From assembly GCA_030435675.1 (NCBI GenBank), contig CM059624.1, positions 3,682,769 to 3,746,768 on the forward strand: a DNA stretch of 64,000 bases, written 5' to 3'. This stretch comes from Steinernema hermaphroditum (Eukaryota > Nematoda > Chromadorea > Rhabditida > Steinernematidae). The notes beneath the pieces were generated by a model. The model was not told where the DNA came from. It made no database searches and saw only the letters and a program-made list of their open reading frames with translations. The position numbers were made by a program, and so were the translations under genes. Shown here piece by piece: positions 9,341 to 17,761 of this stretch (position 1 is the stretch's first letter; every line of letters starts with the position of its first letter).

Positions 9341-10387
9341 TTAATAACCGGGGGCAGTGCGAGGCATTGGGCAGTGATCACAACCTCCACTAACTCCATC
9401 ACCTCCGAGTTGTCCAGACGCTCCAGGAGCGCCATCGTTTCCAGGGATACCATCGAAACCAGCATCTCCGATGGGTCCTTGAGAACCGGGCTGTCCAGGC
9501 TGACCATCTTTTCCGGGAGCTCCTTGAGCACCAGGGGCTCCTTGGGGTCCGGGAGCTCCCTGAGGACCAGGAGGACCCGGCTTCTCGATAAGGTTTCCAG
9601 GGGCGCCGGGGGCACCCGACTCTCCAGGGGCTCCATTCTCTCCCTTAGCACCAGCAGGTCCTTGCTCACCAGGCTGTCCAGCGGCTCCAGGGGATCCGTC
9701 TTGGCCACGGGGTCCAGGGTTGCCGTTGGGTCCTTTGGGTCCGGGGTTTCCAGCGGGGCCAGCGGGTCCGGCGGGGCAATCGAAGCAGAAGTCGTTGACA
9801 GTGGGGACGGCATTGGGGGCAGCGTCGACTCCAGGGGCTCCATCGTTTCCAGGGGCACCATCATGACCAGGAGCACCATCGACTCCCGGAGCGCCAGGAG
9901 GTCCAGCGCGACCAACTCCACAGCTGCAGCACGATCGAGAGTCAGATCCGTAGTTGGATCCGCCGCCAAGGTTGTTGTCAACGAAACCGTTTCCTCCATT
10001 GCCGACTCCAGTGCTGATAGCGCTGCCAGTGCCGCCACTGCTAGTGACGGCACCATCTCCACCATTGTGGTCGTAGATATCATAGGTACGGTAGCCTCGG
10101 GCGGCAGCACGGCGCCCAGTCGTTCCTTCGCTTCGGTGATAGGCGGCGCGCTTCAGACGTCCCTGGAATCCACCGTTCTTGAGGAGAGTGTACTGTCCCC
10201 AGAGGTCGTCACTGCGACGTTGACAGAAATGAACTTCTTCTTGGAGGGACGTATGGACGTTCTGCATGTGTGCGTACAACATGGGGACGACCACAATGGC
10301 CGTCAGGGTGGCCACCGTGGAGATGGCGACTCCAAAGAACGCAGAGCGCTTCAGGCTTTCAGCTTCTCGAATCAGATGACCTTCCAT
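9341..10387 (-). CDS. Cuticle collagen, 348 aa (col-E)
   Basis: Cuticle collagen with start MEGHLIREAESLKRSAFF, hydrophobic segment, GRLKR site, linker with GRRAAARGYRTYDIYD, CCSCG, short Gly-X-Y, CFDC, long Gly-X-Y including LIEKPGPPGP and GKDGQPGQPG, and CDHCPMPRTAPGY. The ATG is at 10385-10387 directly after an acceptor TTGCAG (AAG then ATG); donor GTAAGC near 10435 defines a ~45-nt intron after a short first exon. It is the left member of a near-perfect inverted pair with 16429-17475; only about a dozen residue changes separate them. Confidence 0.94.
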   Translation of the reverse strand: MEGHLIREAESLKRSAFFGVAISTVATLTAIVVVPMLYAHMQNVHTSLQEEVHFCQRRSDDLWGQYTLLKNGGFQGRLKRAAYHRSEGTTGRRAAARGYRTYDIYDHNGGDGAVTSSGGTGSAISTGVGNGGNGFVDNNLGGGSNYGSDSRSCCSCGVGRAGPPGAPGVDGAPGHDGAPGNDGAPGVDAAPNAVPTVNDFCFDCPAGPAGPAGNPGPKGPNGNPGPRGQDGSPGAAGQPGEQGPAGAKGENGAPGESGAPGAPGNLIEKPGPPGPQGAPGPQGAPGAQGAPGKDGQPGQPGSQGPIGDAGFDGIPGNDGAPGASGQLGGDGVSGGCDHCPMPRTAPGY

Positions 10388-10483
10388 CTTCTGCAACATT
10401 GCATAAAACGTCCAAATACAAACAGTGACGCTTACCAGTGAGACAACACAACCGTTGATGCTAATCCGTTGCAGAACGCGCGC

Positions 10484-10556
10484 TTTTATAGTTCAACCCA
10501 AACGGGTTATTAGCCCAGATCTTAGGTGTGGCACTATTACGTAACGCTTCTTTGAC
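10484..10556 (-). promoter_or_regulatory. col-E promoter with shared collagen motif block
   Basis: On the minus strand: GGTCAAAGAAGCGTTAC (10540-10556), GCTAATAACCCGTT (10501-10514), TATAAAAG (10483-10490). Same order and spacing as before col-C and col-F. The block is part of the large inverted repeat, so its identity to the 16.3-kb copy reflects duplication, but its match to the diverged col-C promoter argues for selection. Confidence 0.6.
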
Positions 10557-10776
10557 CGCTAGCGGGTTCTGCTAATCAGCTAACAAGGGACTGTTCCCAA
10601 GTGATACGCGCGGATCGAGCTGATGTTTGGCACGGTGGTAGAGGTGCATCTGAGAAGTGGAGCGCACAAAAACTCGCGTGCCAAGAATTAAGCTATCCAC
10701 CCTAAACAAGGCCCTGAAGTTACCAAAATTCACGACACTCAATACTAGTGGCATTGCCATTGCAATGGCACGTTGT

Positions 10777-10840
10777 GCTCGTGTGGTCGAGGGGTAGTGC
10801 TCTGAGACGCCAGTCTACGGTCTCGAGTTCGATTCCCACA
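10777..10840 (+). other. tRNA-like sequence (box A / box B) in transposon left arm
   Basis: TGGTCGAGGGG (10784-10794) fits an RNA polymerase III box A, and GAGTTCGATTCC (10825-10836) fits box B. However the T-stem and acceptor stem do not pair, so it is not a functional tRNA. It lies at the inner end of the left terminal repeat of the 10584-11707 element. Confidence 0.5.
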
Positions 10841-11077
10841 GAGAAGCTTCTATTTTTCGTCTTTCCTTCTTTTCACCGAAACTGTACATTATTATGTTTC
10901 TTGGTGTTTAACAACACCGTTCCTTGTTTTGCATCAAATGTAGCTTAAAAACCCCTTTGCACGAATCCGAACTGGTAACCCAGATTTCACTTTTGTGGTG
11001 AAGCTGTTTTTCGTTCTTTCACGGTCCCCTCTCTTTTGCTAATTACCTCAGGACATCAAACCAAAGAAGAATGGCAG

Positions 11078-11143
11078 GGATGGGTGTCGAACCCGGATCC
11101 CAAGAACGGCAACCAAGAGACTATCCAGCTCGACCACGTAAAC
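11078..11143 (-). other. tRNA-like sequence (box A / box B) in transposon centre
   Basis: On the minus strand TGGTCGAGCTGG (11125-11136) resembles box A and GGGTTCGACACCC (11082-11094) resembles box B. The anticodon arm and acceptor stem are poor. Likely a tRNA-derived, SINE-like segment inside the element. Confidence 0.45.
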
Positions 11144-11454
11144 AGTTGCCGTTGAGCCAGCAAAGTTGGCTATATTCAATAAAACGCGACTTTTAGAAGG
11201 CATTTACGCGTATATGTGTTTGTATTGGCCAGAATCGAATAGGATCTGTCGTTCTGACATCTTAAACGATAAGGGGAGAGGGGGGAACGCGAAAGAATGA
11301 AAATCAACTCCACGACAAAGGTGAAATTCGGGTTACCAATTCCGATTCCTGCAAAGGGTTCCAAACCAAAGACCAGTGTTGGTAAACGCCAGGAGATGTG
11401 AAAATATGCTGTTATGGTTAGAAGAAAGAAGATGGAAGCATAGTAAAACCTGGT

Positions 11455-11515
11455 TGGGCTCGAACCCGAGACCGTAGACTGGCGTCTCAGAGCACTACCC
11501 CTCGACCACACAAGC
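11455..11515 (-). other. tRNA-like sequence (box A / box B) in transposon right arm
   Basis: Mirror copy of the left-arm sequence: TGGTCGAGGGG (11498-11508) and CTCGGGTTCGAGCC (11457-11470) on the minus strand. Stems again do not close as a tRNA cloverleaf. Confidence 0.5.
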
Positions 11516-11710
11516 ACAACGTGCCACTGCAACTGAATTCTACTAGTATTGAGTGTCGTGAATTTTGGTAACTTTAGGGCCTTGTTTAGGGTGGATAGCT
11601 TCATTTTTGGCACGCGAGTTTTTGTGTGCTCCACTTCTCAGATGCACCTCTACCACCGTGCCAAATATCAGCTCGATCTGCGCGTATCACTTGGGAACAG
11701 TCCCTTGTAA

Positions 11711-12350
11711 GCGCAACGATAACCATATTTTTTGGTTTATTTCTGAAGCCTAATGTTTCAAACAAATTGGGGAACACCAAACTGTTTCATTTTTGAGGAG
11801 AACCGACCGGTTTCAAGGTCATAATGCGTGTGGTTTTCGGGTTCTAAGAAGGAGTGCAGATGCGGCTAAAGTGCAAACCCGAAAAAAGAGGAGGTTGTTT
11901 TTGTTCTAGGAGTTCTAGCTTCTGGGCTATGTTGTTATTTTCAAATAAATGAGGTCAGCGTGACTCTTATCGTGTGTGACTTTGCTGCTATACGAAACTC
12001 TCATAGCTAATGCCAATCTCCCTAAAGTCACAATCCGAGGGTCAAATATGACCCTGGGCAGCTGGATAAATGCTCAATTCGCGAGCAGCTAAAAAAAGGC
12101 TTACTGAGTAAAGAAAATCTAAGATTTTAATCAGCGCTGAATTCTTTCACTTTGATCTTCACACCGAGAGTGCAATTTCTTATTCCAATTGAAAAAGGCT
12201 TTCAAAGCCAATCAGGCGAAAAAAGATCCTCGCATGTCGTCATCGAAATGCAAACAAAGAGCCGTTTGTTGTGACTCTGGGGAAAACATCTGAGCAAACA
12301 TCAGTCCGATATAAAAGTGACCATTTGGACACTGGGGCAAATCAAACACA
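11711..12350. other. Non-coding palindrome arm and EF-hand gene promoter
   Basis: Bases 11711-12075 are the inner part of the left palindrome arm with no coding potential. Bases 12076-12350 lie upstream of the EF-hand gene; GATATAAAAGTG near 12310 is a TATA box about 40 bp upstream of its ATG. Confidence 0.55.
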
Positions 12351-12988
12351 ATGCTTAGAACTGGGATTATCGCCTCTCTTTTCGTGGCCTTCGCCATGGC
12401 TCAAAGTCAGACTCTTCAAGTCGAATCGGCCGGTTTGCCTTTCTCACCATTTCCCTTGAGAATTAATTATTTAGATGCCGCTTTCAAACGAATGGATGCC
12501 GACAGTGACGGCTTGATCAATGTGGAGGACTACTTCCATCGTGATCCTTGGTATACCGAGTACACTAAAAAGACTTTTACTGAAATGGATGTGAATGGTA
12601 GGTTACGATATAACAATTCCTGTGATGTTATCATTTTGTAGCTGACGGAAAGGTCTCCATAATTGAATACAAGGCTTACCACTCCATGATTGAGGAAGCG
12701 ATGAAGAAGGAAACCGAGAGGGCCGCATTCAACTGGGCCAACACCACCATCTCTAATTTCGACAAAAACGAAAACGATATGATCGATCTGGACGAGCTGG
12801 ATACATTTATGCGCTCGTCGCTTAATCAATCAAGTGACGATTTGGAGGAACTCATCAAGCCTTATGACGGCGACCTCAATAAGAAACTCGATCTTGTGGA
12901 ACTGACCATGTTTTTGGCTAATATTCCATACGATAAGCTGAAGCCCTGCAATGGAGTTCCCATCATCGCCCCTCAACTGTCCCACTAA
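12351..12988 (+). CDS. Secreted four-EF-hand calcium-binding protein, 197 aa
   Basis: Exons 12351-12597 and 12642-12988, joined by a 44-nt GT-AG intron (donor GTAGGT, acceptor TTGTAG, phase 1). Residues 1-17 (MLRTGIIASLFVAFAMA) form a signal peptide. Four EF-hand loops: DADSDGLINVED (49-60, position 12 is Asp instead of Glu), DVNADGKVSIIE (80-91), DKNENDMIDLDE (123-134) and DGDLNKKLDLVE (158-169). No transmembrane segment or ER retention tail (ends QLSH), so secretion is likely. A TATA box lies at about 12310. Role inferred: extracellular or secretory-path Ca binding. The C-terminal pair and the PY-x-K-x-KP tail resemble the gene at 15007-15474. Confidence 0.88.
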
Positions 12989-13034
12989 TTTATTGAACGT
13001 ATCCAATCACTCTATATGTATATTATGTAGTTCA

Positions 13035-14303
13035 TTAAATAATGATTTGATGAAGCTCAAAGCGCCCAAATTCGTCGCGAGTCAAATAAGCGTCATCTGA
13101 AAAAGGCATGGCTGACATAGCATATCCAAAACGGCTTACTATCTGCGTCCATTTTTTGAAAGAGTGATTTGATCTCTGCTTCATACACGGGGTCTCGTCG
13201 GATGTAGTCGTTGAAATCGATGTAGCCATCTTCGTTTTTGTCGATGCGATTGAACGTCTCGTCTAAAAAGATTCTGGAGGTATGGGGATTCGAACCCCAG
13301 CCCTCTCGCATGCTAAGCGAGCGCTCTACCCCTGAGCTATACCCCCACAGTTCAGCGCCAGTTCGTCACTTATGACTAAACAGATGGACGTCAAATCGAC
13401 TCAATCACATCGAAATGTAACTATTCGAATATTTTTACACCACTGTATGTGAATTTCAATGGAGATCAGAAGGATAATCAATTCGTGGTTGATAAACCAT
13501 AACGCGTCTGTGGTGTAATGGTCAGCATGGTTGCCTTCCAAGCAATCGACAGGGGTTCGATTCCCCTCAGACGCATTGATTTTTCTTCTTTGATGCCACA
13601 ATCGTGTTTATGTTAAAAACTCATCTTTCTTTCCAATTTCTCTATGAAAAGTTACCTGGACTTTCGGTGTGTCTCTTCGGCGGCAGATAAAAGTAGAAGA
13701 ATTCTTGCAATTCCTCTCGGGACCACCTCTTGTTTTTGTCTTTGTCGAAGAGCGCCAAAACGTCTGGGATGATTGGCGAGAATTCGAGCCTTTCCTCTTC
13801 AAAATATTTCTTTACTTCCTGCAGGTCGACGTTTCCACTCGATTCGCTGTCGTATTTATCCATCGCCTTCTTTGCTAGATACTCTGATCTTTTTCTTGCT
13901 TTCACCACTTCCTGTTCGGCCCATTTACTGCGATAGTCCTCAAATTCGGCCCATGAGAGGTTTCCATCGTCTTAACAACTGCACTGTTAAACTAATAATG
14001 AATCTTTTGGATACCATTGGTGTCCATTTCGGCGAAGTACACCTTAGAGATCTCATTGTGCCAGTAGTGGAGATGAAATAGGTCTTTCAGTGTGATGAAA
14101 CCGTCGTCATCAGAATCGAGGCGTCTGAATGTGTCACCTGAAATTAGTGGATTCGGGGAAGCGAATGAAGAAGCTTCGATGAATATCATCATTAAAAGGA
14201 GCAGTGATCTTAAAATCAGTTCTCAACTCCTACCTCGAACTGGAGATGCGTAGGTCAAATACCAGACGGAAATGAAAATCAGCAAAATCAAGAGATACTT
14301 CAT
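13035..14303 (-). CDS. Secreted six-EF-hand protein, 230 aa, with two tRNA genes in an intron
   Basis: Exons (minus): 14234-14303, 14015-14137, 13656-13970, 13140-13262, 13035-13096. All four introns are phase 1 and the frame stays open throughout. Signal peptide MKYLLILLIFISVWYLTYAS (1-20). EF-hand loops begin at residues 31, 62, 105, 140, 177 and 208; the third and fourth are degenerate (DSESSGNVDLQE, DKDKNKRWSREE), the others near canonical. Intron 3 (13263-13655, 393 bp) contains tRNA-Ala on the same strand and tRNA-Gly on the opposite strand. If exon 3 were read through, a stop would follow four codons after the donor, giving a four-EF-hand form; this is a real alternative. Function inferred as secreted Ca binding. 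Confidence 0.8.
13275..13346 (-). tRNA. tRNA-Ala (AGC)
   Basis: 72-nt cloverleaf: acceptor GGGGGTA pairs with TACCTCC, D-arm TAGCTCAGGGGTAGAGC, anticodon AGC in the CTTAGCATG arm, T-arm CTGGGGTTCGAATCCCC, discriminator A. Lies inside an intron of the six-EF-hand gene, only 12 nt from the acceptor of its fourth exon. Confidence 0.96.
13504..13575 (+). tRNA. tRNA-Gly (TCC)
   Basis: 72-nt cloverleaf: acceptor GCGTCTG pairs with CAGACGC, D-arm GGTGTAATGGTCAGC, anticodon loop CTTCCAA (TCC), T-arm AGGGGTTCGATTCCCCT, discriminator A. Antisense inside the same EF-hand intron as the tRNA-Ala; T-rich Pol III termination TTTTTC follows. Confidence 0.96.
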
Positions 14304-14530
14304 GGAGGTGACCGGTCGCGAATATCTCAACTCTTCGACTGACGTCAAAGCTGCGAAAGGTCGCCAGAATGTTTCGACAATCACAACAACAGCTGCTACT
14401 GCCGGAGTTGATGAGCCACAACATGTTGATGGATGAGCGGATGTTGCATTGAGATGAAACTAAATTCCTTCATTTTTTTGAGAATCAACTGCGTACGAAT
14501 TTCGACATACTGCCCACGATCCGTTCTTGT

Positions 14531-14732
14531 TGGGGTGTTAATTTCTGAAGACGACCTGATGGATTCTTTACTGCATAATGGTCAAGATTATATAGAAAGA
14601 TGGCTAGGTTAAGCGTTATAATAACAACAGATAATGACACCAATAATTCAGCTTCCAGACATATTTCTACATAATCTTGACCATTACGCAGTGAAGAATA
14701 CATCAGGCCGTCTTCAGCAAATAACACCTCGA
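14531..14732. repeat. Foldback element, 68-bp arms
   Basis: Bases 14531-14598 (with CTGAAGACGACCTGATGG and TAATGGTCAAGATTAT) are complementary to 14664-14732 (ATAATCTTGACCATTA and GGCCGTCTTCAG) around a 65-nt loop. Roughly 85-90 percent paired by eye. No coding content; no clear target duplication seen. Probably a small foldback transposon remnant between two EF-hand genes. Confidence 0.7.
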
Positions 14733-15006
14733 CAAGGCCGGATCGTAGCTGCACCCTATCTTTATGCCACAGACTGCATAATAAGTTCTAAACTGCACGA
14801 GCTGCACACTGCTCTCTATCTTCTTGGTTTCTAATGCGTAGCACTTATTTTGAGTGGATACCAATTGGTATAGCTACATGAATAAACAGTTTTATGCGCA
14901 GAAAAAGTGTCACTGGGAAACAAATGAAACAGTCGAATCGAAAATTATCGAATAGTGATAGCAGAAATCATTTAAAAAAGTTATTACGAAGTCAACTTGG
15001 CAACGT

Positions 15007-15474
15007 TTATTGTGGATCGGATAGTTCAGGAAGAGGCAAGGGTTTAATCTTGTGATAAGGAACATTTTGCTCAAATTTCTGGAACTCTTCCAATCGAAGT
15101 TGTCCGTTCTTATCGACGTCGAAAGGATCAATGATCTCTTTAATGCTATCAGAGTCGCTGTTCACAGTCGTTCTTAGGTAAGCCCTGATTTCGTCGGGAT
15201 TCAGAAGATTATCGCCGTCGATGTCGAACTGTTGAAATGTGTTGTTCGTCCACTGAATTTCTCTGTTCAGGAAGTTGGCATCATTGTTCGATTTTTCATC
15301 ATTTTTTGCGATCCTTTCGTATCCTAAATGAAGAAATTTTCATATTGATTGATGATGACACTAGAATAAAAAAGACACCAATATTATTATTGCGAGTCGA
15401 AGTTTATATAAACATCACTGACCTTGTACAGAAAGTCCTTGATGGAGAAACAGTATCATCACAAACACAAACAT
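15007..15474 (-). CDS. Small secreted two-EF-hand protein, 122 aa
   Basis: Exons (minus) 15423-15474 and 15007-15323 joined by a 99-nt intron (donor GTCAGTG, acceptor TTTAG, phase 1). Signal peptide MFVFVMILFLHQGLSVQ (1-17). EF-hand loops DIDGDNLLNPDE (51-62) and DVDKNGQLRLEE (86-97), both canonical. The tail VPYHKIKPLPLP resembles the tail IPYDKLKPCNGVP of the gene at 12351-12988, so this gene corresponds to the C-terminal EF-hand pair of that protein. A TATA-like ATATAAG lies at about 15510 on the minus strand. Role inferred as secreted Ca binding. Confidence 0.85.
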
Positions 15475-16261
15475 CGTTTCGTACAGCGAACAAACCCCAC
15501 ACGCACTTATATCCGGCGTGAACAGGCGGAAGCAATCCGGTTGCGCTGAGTAATCTAGCGTAAAATGAGGATTTGCGTGTTTTTAATCCGCGGATTATTG
15601 ATACGTCGATCGACGGTTTTTTTCGATGCGTTGCTCATAGTGCGTCATCTATGGTAAACCCGTCAGCAGGCTTTGAATCCATTAAGATATCTTGAAAGGG
15701 CACCACAACTATTAGTTACGCTAAACATCAAAAATGAGTTTGTCATTAGCATAACGTAGCTAGTCCAACATTGCTTTTTCAATCTCGTTGCTTCTCGTTT
15801 TGAAGAGCCGCTGTCTCGCTTTAGGGAAATCGACACAGTGCATCACACGCGTTTCGAACGTATGTCTTATTTATTCAGCTGCCCAGGATCATATTTGACC
15901 CTCCGATTGTGACTTTTGGCATGAGCTATGAGAGTTTCGTATAGCAGCAAAGTCACACATGTAAAAAGGGTTACGATAACCTTTGCTTTCGAACATAAAA
16001 ATCATAGCAATACAAGCCAGGAGTCTTACTTTCACACACACTAACGGCAATCTCCTCTTTTTCGGATTTGCACTTTAGCCGCATCTGCACTCCCTCTTAG
16101 AACCCGAAAACCACACGCATTATGACCTTGAAACCGGTCGGCTCTCCTCAAAAATGAAACAGTTTGGTGTTCCCCAATTTGTTTGAAACATTAGGCTTCA
16201 AAAATAAGCCAAAAAATAGCTTATCGTTGCGCTCAGCTGATTAGCAGAACCCGCTAGCGGT
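15475..16261. other. Intergenic, right palindrome arm, no gene
   Basis: Bases 15475-15560 hold the promoter of the small EF-hand gene. Bases about 15868-16242 are the non-coding inner part of the right palindrome arm, complementary to 11711-12075. No coding sequence seen. Confidence 0.55.
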
Positions 16262-16332
16262 CAAAGAAGCGTTACGTAATAGTGCCACACCTAAGATCTG
16301 GGCTAATAACCCGTTTGGGTTGAACTATAAAA
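16262..16332 (+). promoter_or_regulatory. col-F promoter with shared collagen motif block
   Basis: TCAAAGAAGCGTTACG (16261-16276), GCTAATAACCCGTT (16302-16315), TATAAAAG (16326-16333), followed by a short first exon with donor GTAAGC at about 16381 and acceptor TTGCAG just before AAG-ATG. Same layout as before col-C and col-E. Confidence 0.6.
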
Positions 16333-16428
16333 GCGCGCGTTCTGCAACGGATAAGCATCAACGGTTGGGTTGTCTCACTGGTAAGCCTCACTGTTTGTAT
16401 TTGGACGTTTTATGCAATGTTGCAGAAG

Positions 16429-17475
16429 ATGGAAGGTCATCTGATTCGAGAAGCTGAAAGCCTGAAGCGCTCTGCGTTCTTTGGAGTCGCCATCTCCACG
16501 GTGGCCACCCTGACGGCCATTGTGGTCGTCCCCATGTTGTACGCACACATGCAGAACGTCCATACGTCCCTCCAAGAAGAAGTTCATTTCTGTCAACGTC
16601 GCAGTGACGACCTCTGGGGACAGTACACTCTCCTCAAGAACGGTGGATTCCAGGGACGTCTGAAGCGCGCCGCCTATCACCGAAGCGAAGGAACGACTGG
16701 GCGCCGTGCTGCCGCCCGAGGCTACCGTACCTATGATATCTACGACCACAATGGTGGAGATGGTGCCGTCACTAGCAGTGGCGGCACTGGCAGCGCTATC
16801 AGCACTGGAGTCGGCAATGGAGGAAACGGTTTCGTTGACAACAACCTTGGCGGTGGATCCAACTACGGATCTGACTCTGGATCGTGCTGCAGCTGCGGAT
16901 CTGGCCGCGCTGGACCTCCTGGCGCTCCGGGAGTCGATGGTGCTCCTGGTCATGATGGTGCCCCTGGAAACGATGGGGCCCCTGGAGCCGACGCTGCCCC
17001 CAATGCCGTCCCCACTGTCAACGACTTCTGTTTCGATTGCCCCGCCGGATCCCCTGGCCCCGCTGGAAACTCCGGACCCAAAGGACCCAACGGCAACCCT
17101 GGACCCCGTGGCCAAGACGGAATCCCTGGAGCCGCTGGACAGCCTGGTGAACAAGGACTTGCTGGTGCTAAGGGAGAGAATGGAGCCCCTGGAGAGTCGG
17201 GTGCTCCCGGCGCCCCTGGAAAACTCATTGAGAAGCCGGGTCCTTCTGGTCCTCGGGGACCTCCCGGACCCCAAGGAGCCCCTGGTGCTCAAGGCGCTCC
17301 CGGAAAAGATGGCCAGCCTGGACAGCCCGGCTCTCAAGGACCCATCGGAGATGCTGGTTTCGACGGTCTCCCTGGAAACGATGGCGCTCCCGGAGCGTCT
17401 GGACAACTCGGCGGTGACGGAGTTAGTGGAGGCTGTGATCACTGCCCAATGCCTCGCACGGCTCCCGGTTATTAA
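16429..17475 (+). CDS. Cuticle collagen, 348 aa (col-F)
   Basis: Inverted duplicate of the gene at 9341-10387, same length with no indel. Start MEGHLIREAESLKRSAFF after an acceptor TTGCAG; hydrophobic segment, GRLKR furin-like site, Gly/Asn linker, CCSCG, CFDC, long Gly-X-Y, CDHCPMPRTAPGY, TAA at 17473-17475; AATAAA follows at about 17511. Differences from its twin cluster in the Gly-X-Y region, mostly X or Y position swaps (for example GSPGPAGNSGP for GPAGPAGNPGP); glycines are kept, so both copies look functional. Confidence 0.94.
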   Translation: MEGHLIREAESLKRSAFFGVAISTVATLTAIVVVPMLYAHMQNVHTSLQEEVHFCQRRSDDLWGQYTLLKNGGFQGRLKRAAYHRSEGTTGRRAAARGYRTYDIYDHNGGDGAVTSSGGTGSAISTGVGNGGNGFVDNNLGGGSNYGSDSGSCCSCGSGRAGPPGAPGVDGAPGHDGAPGNDGAPGADAAPNAVPTVNDFCFDCPAGSPGPAGNSGPKGPNGNPGPRGQDGIPGAAGQPGEQGLAGAKGENGAPGESGAPGAPGKLIEKPGPSGPRGPPGPQGAPGAQGAPGKDGQPGQPGSQGPIGDAGFDGLPGNDGAPGASGQLGGDGVSGGCDHCPMPRTAPGY

Positions 17476-17761
17476 CTCCCGATTGAAATGTGTTATCTTT
17501 TTTTTGTTTAATAAATCTGTTTTCCTTCGTTTCCTACTCCAGGTTTGATTTCCACCTTGTGGGCTACTCCCACAATACAATGAGCACAGTGTGTGACAAC
17601 TGAAGCGCAACACAAGACAAAGATGTCAGTTCCTATTTGGATCACTGAACGTCTCTTTATAACGCCAATCGATCAAAACAACAACTTTAACACTTTCAAA
17701 CACAATTGACCCATTTTCCGCCCTTTTCTCGAACCGACTCACTTTCGATCAATTCGGCGAG

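Larger units (their letters stand above)
10584..11707. mobile_element. 1124-bp non-autonomous inverted-repeat transposon with TAA target duplication
   Basis: Terminal inverted repeats start CAAGGGACTGTTCCCAAG (10584) and end with the complement at 11707. The arms match over at least 250 bp (10584-10836 against 11455-11707), and weaker complementarity continues inward (about 10950-11040 against 11265-11360), so the element is largely palindromic. It is flanked by TAA on both sides (10581-10583, 11708-11710). The equivalent place in the other palindrome arm (near 16243) reads AGCTGAGCG with no insert, an empty site. A 3-bp TAA/TTA duplication is typical of the PIF/Harbinger superfamily; no transposase is present, so family is inferred. 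Confidence 0.8.
9341..17475. repeat. 8.1-kb palindrome: collagen gene plus flank, inverted around EF-hand genes
   Basis: Left arm: collagen and promoter 9341-10580, then (after an inserted element) 11711 to about 12075. Right arm: about 15868 to 16242, then promoter and collagen 16243-17475. Examples of matched sequence: the 10510s CTAATAACCCG block with 16302-16315, and the AGGGTCAAATATGA stretch near 12040 with its complement near 15890. Arms end exactly at the collagen stop codons on the outside. The 3.8-kb centre (12076-15867) is single-copy and holds three EF-hand genes and two tRNAs. Confidence 0.85.

Noticed and set aside
10777..11515. Calling the box A/B segments functional tRNA genes
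   Set aside because: T-stems and acceptor stems do not pair; they recur as mirror copies inside a transposon.
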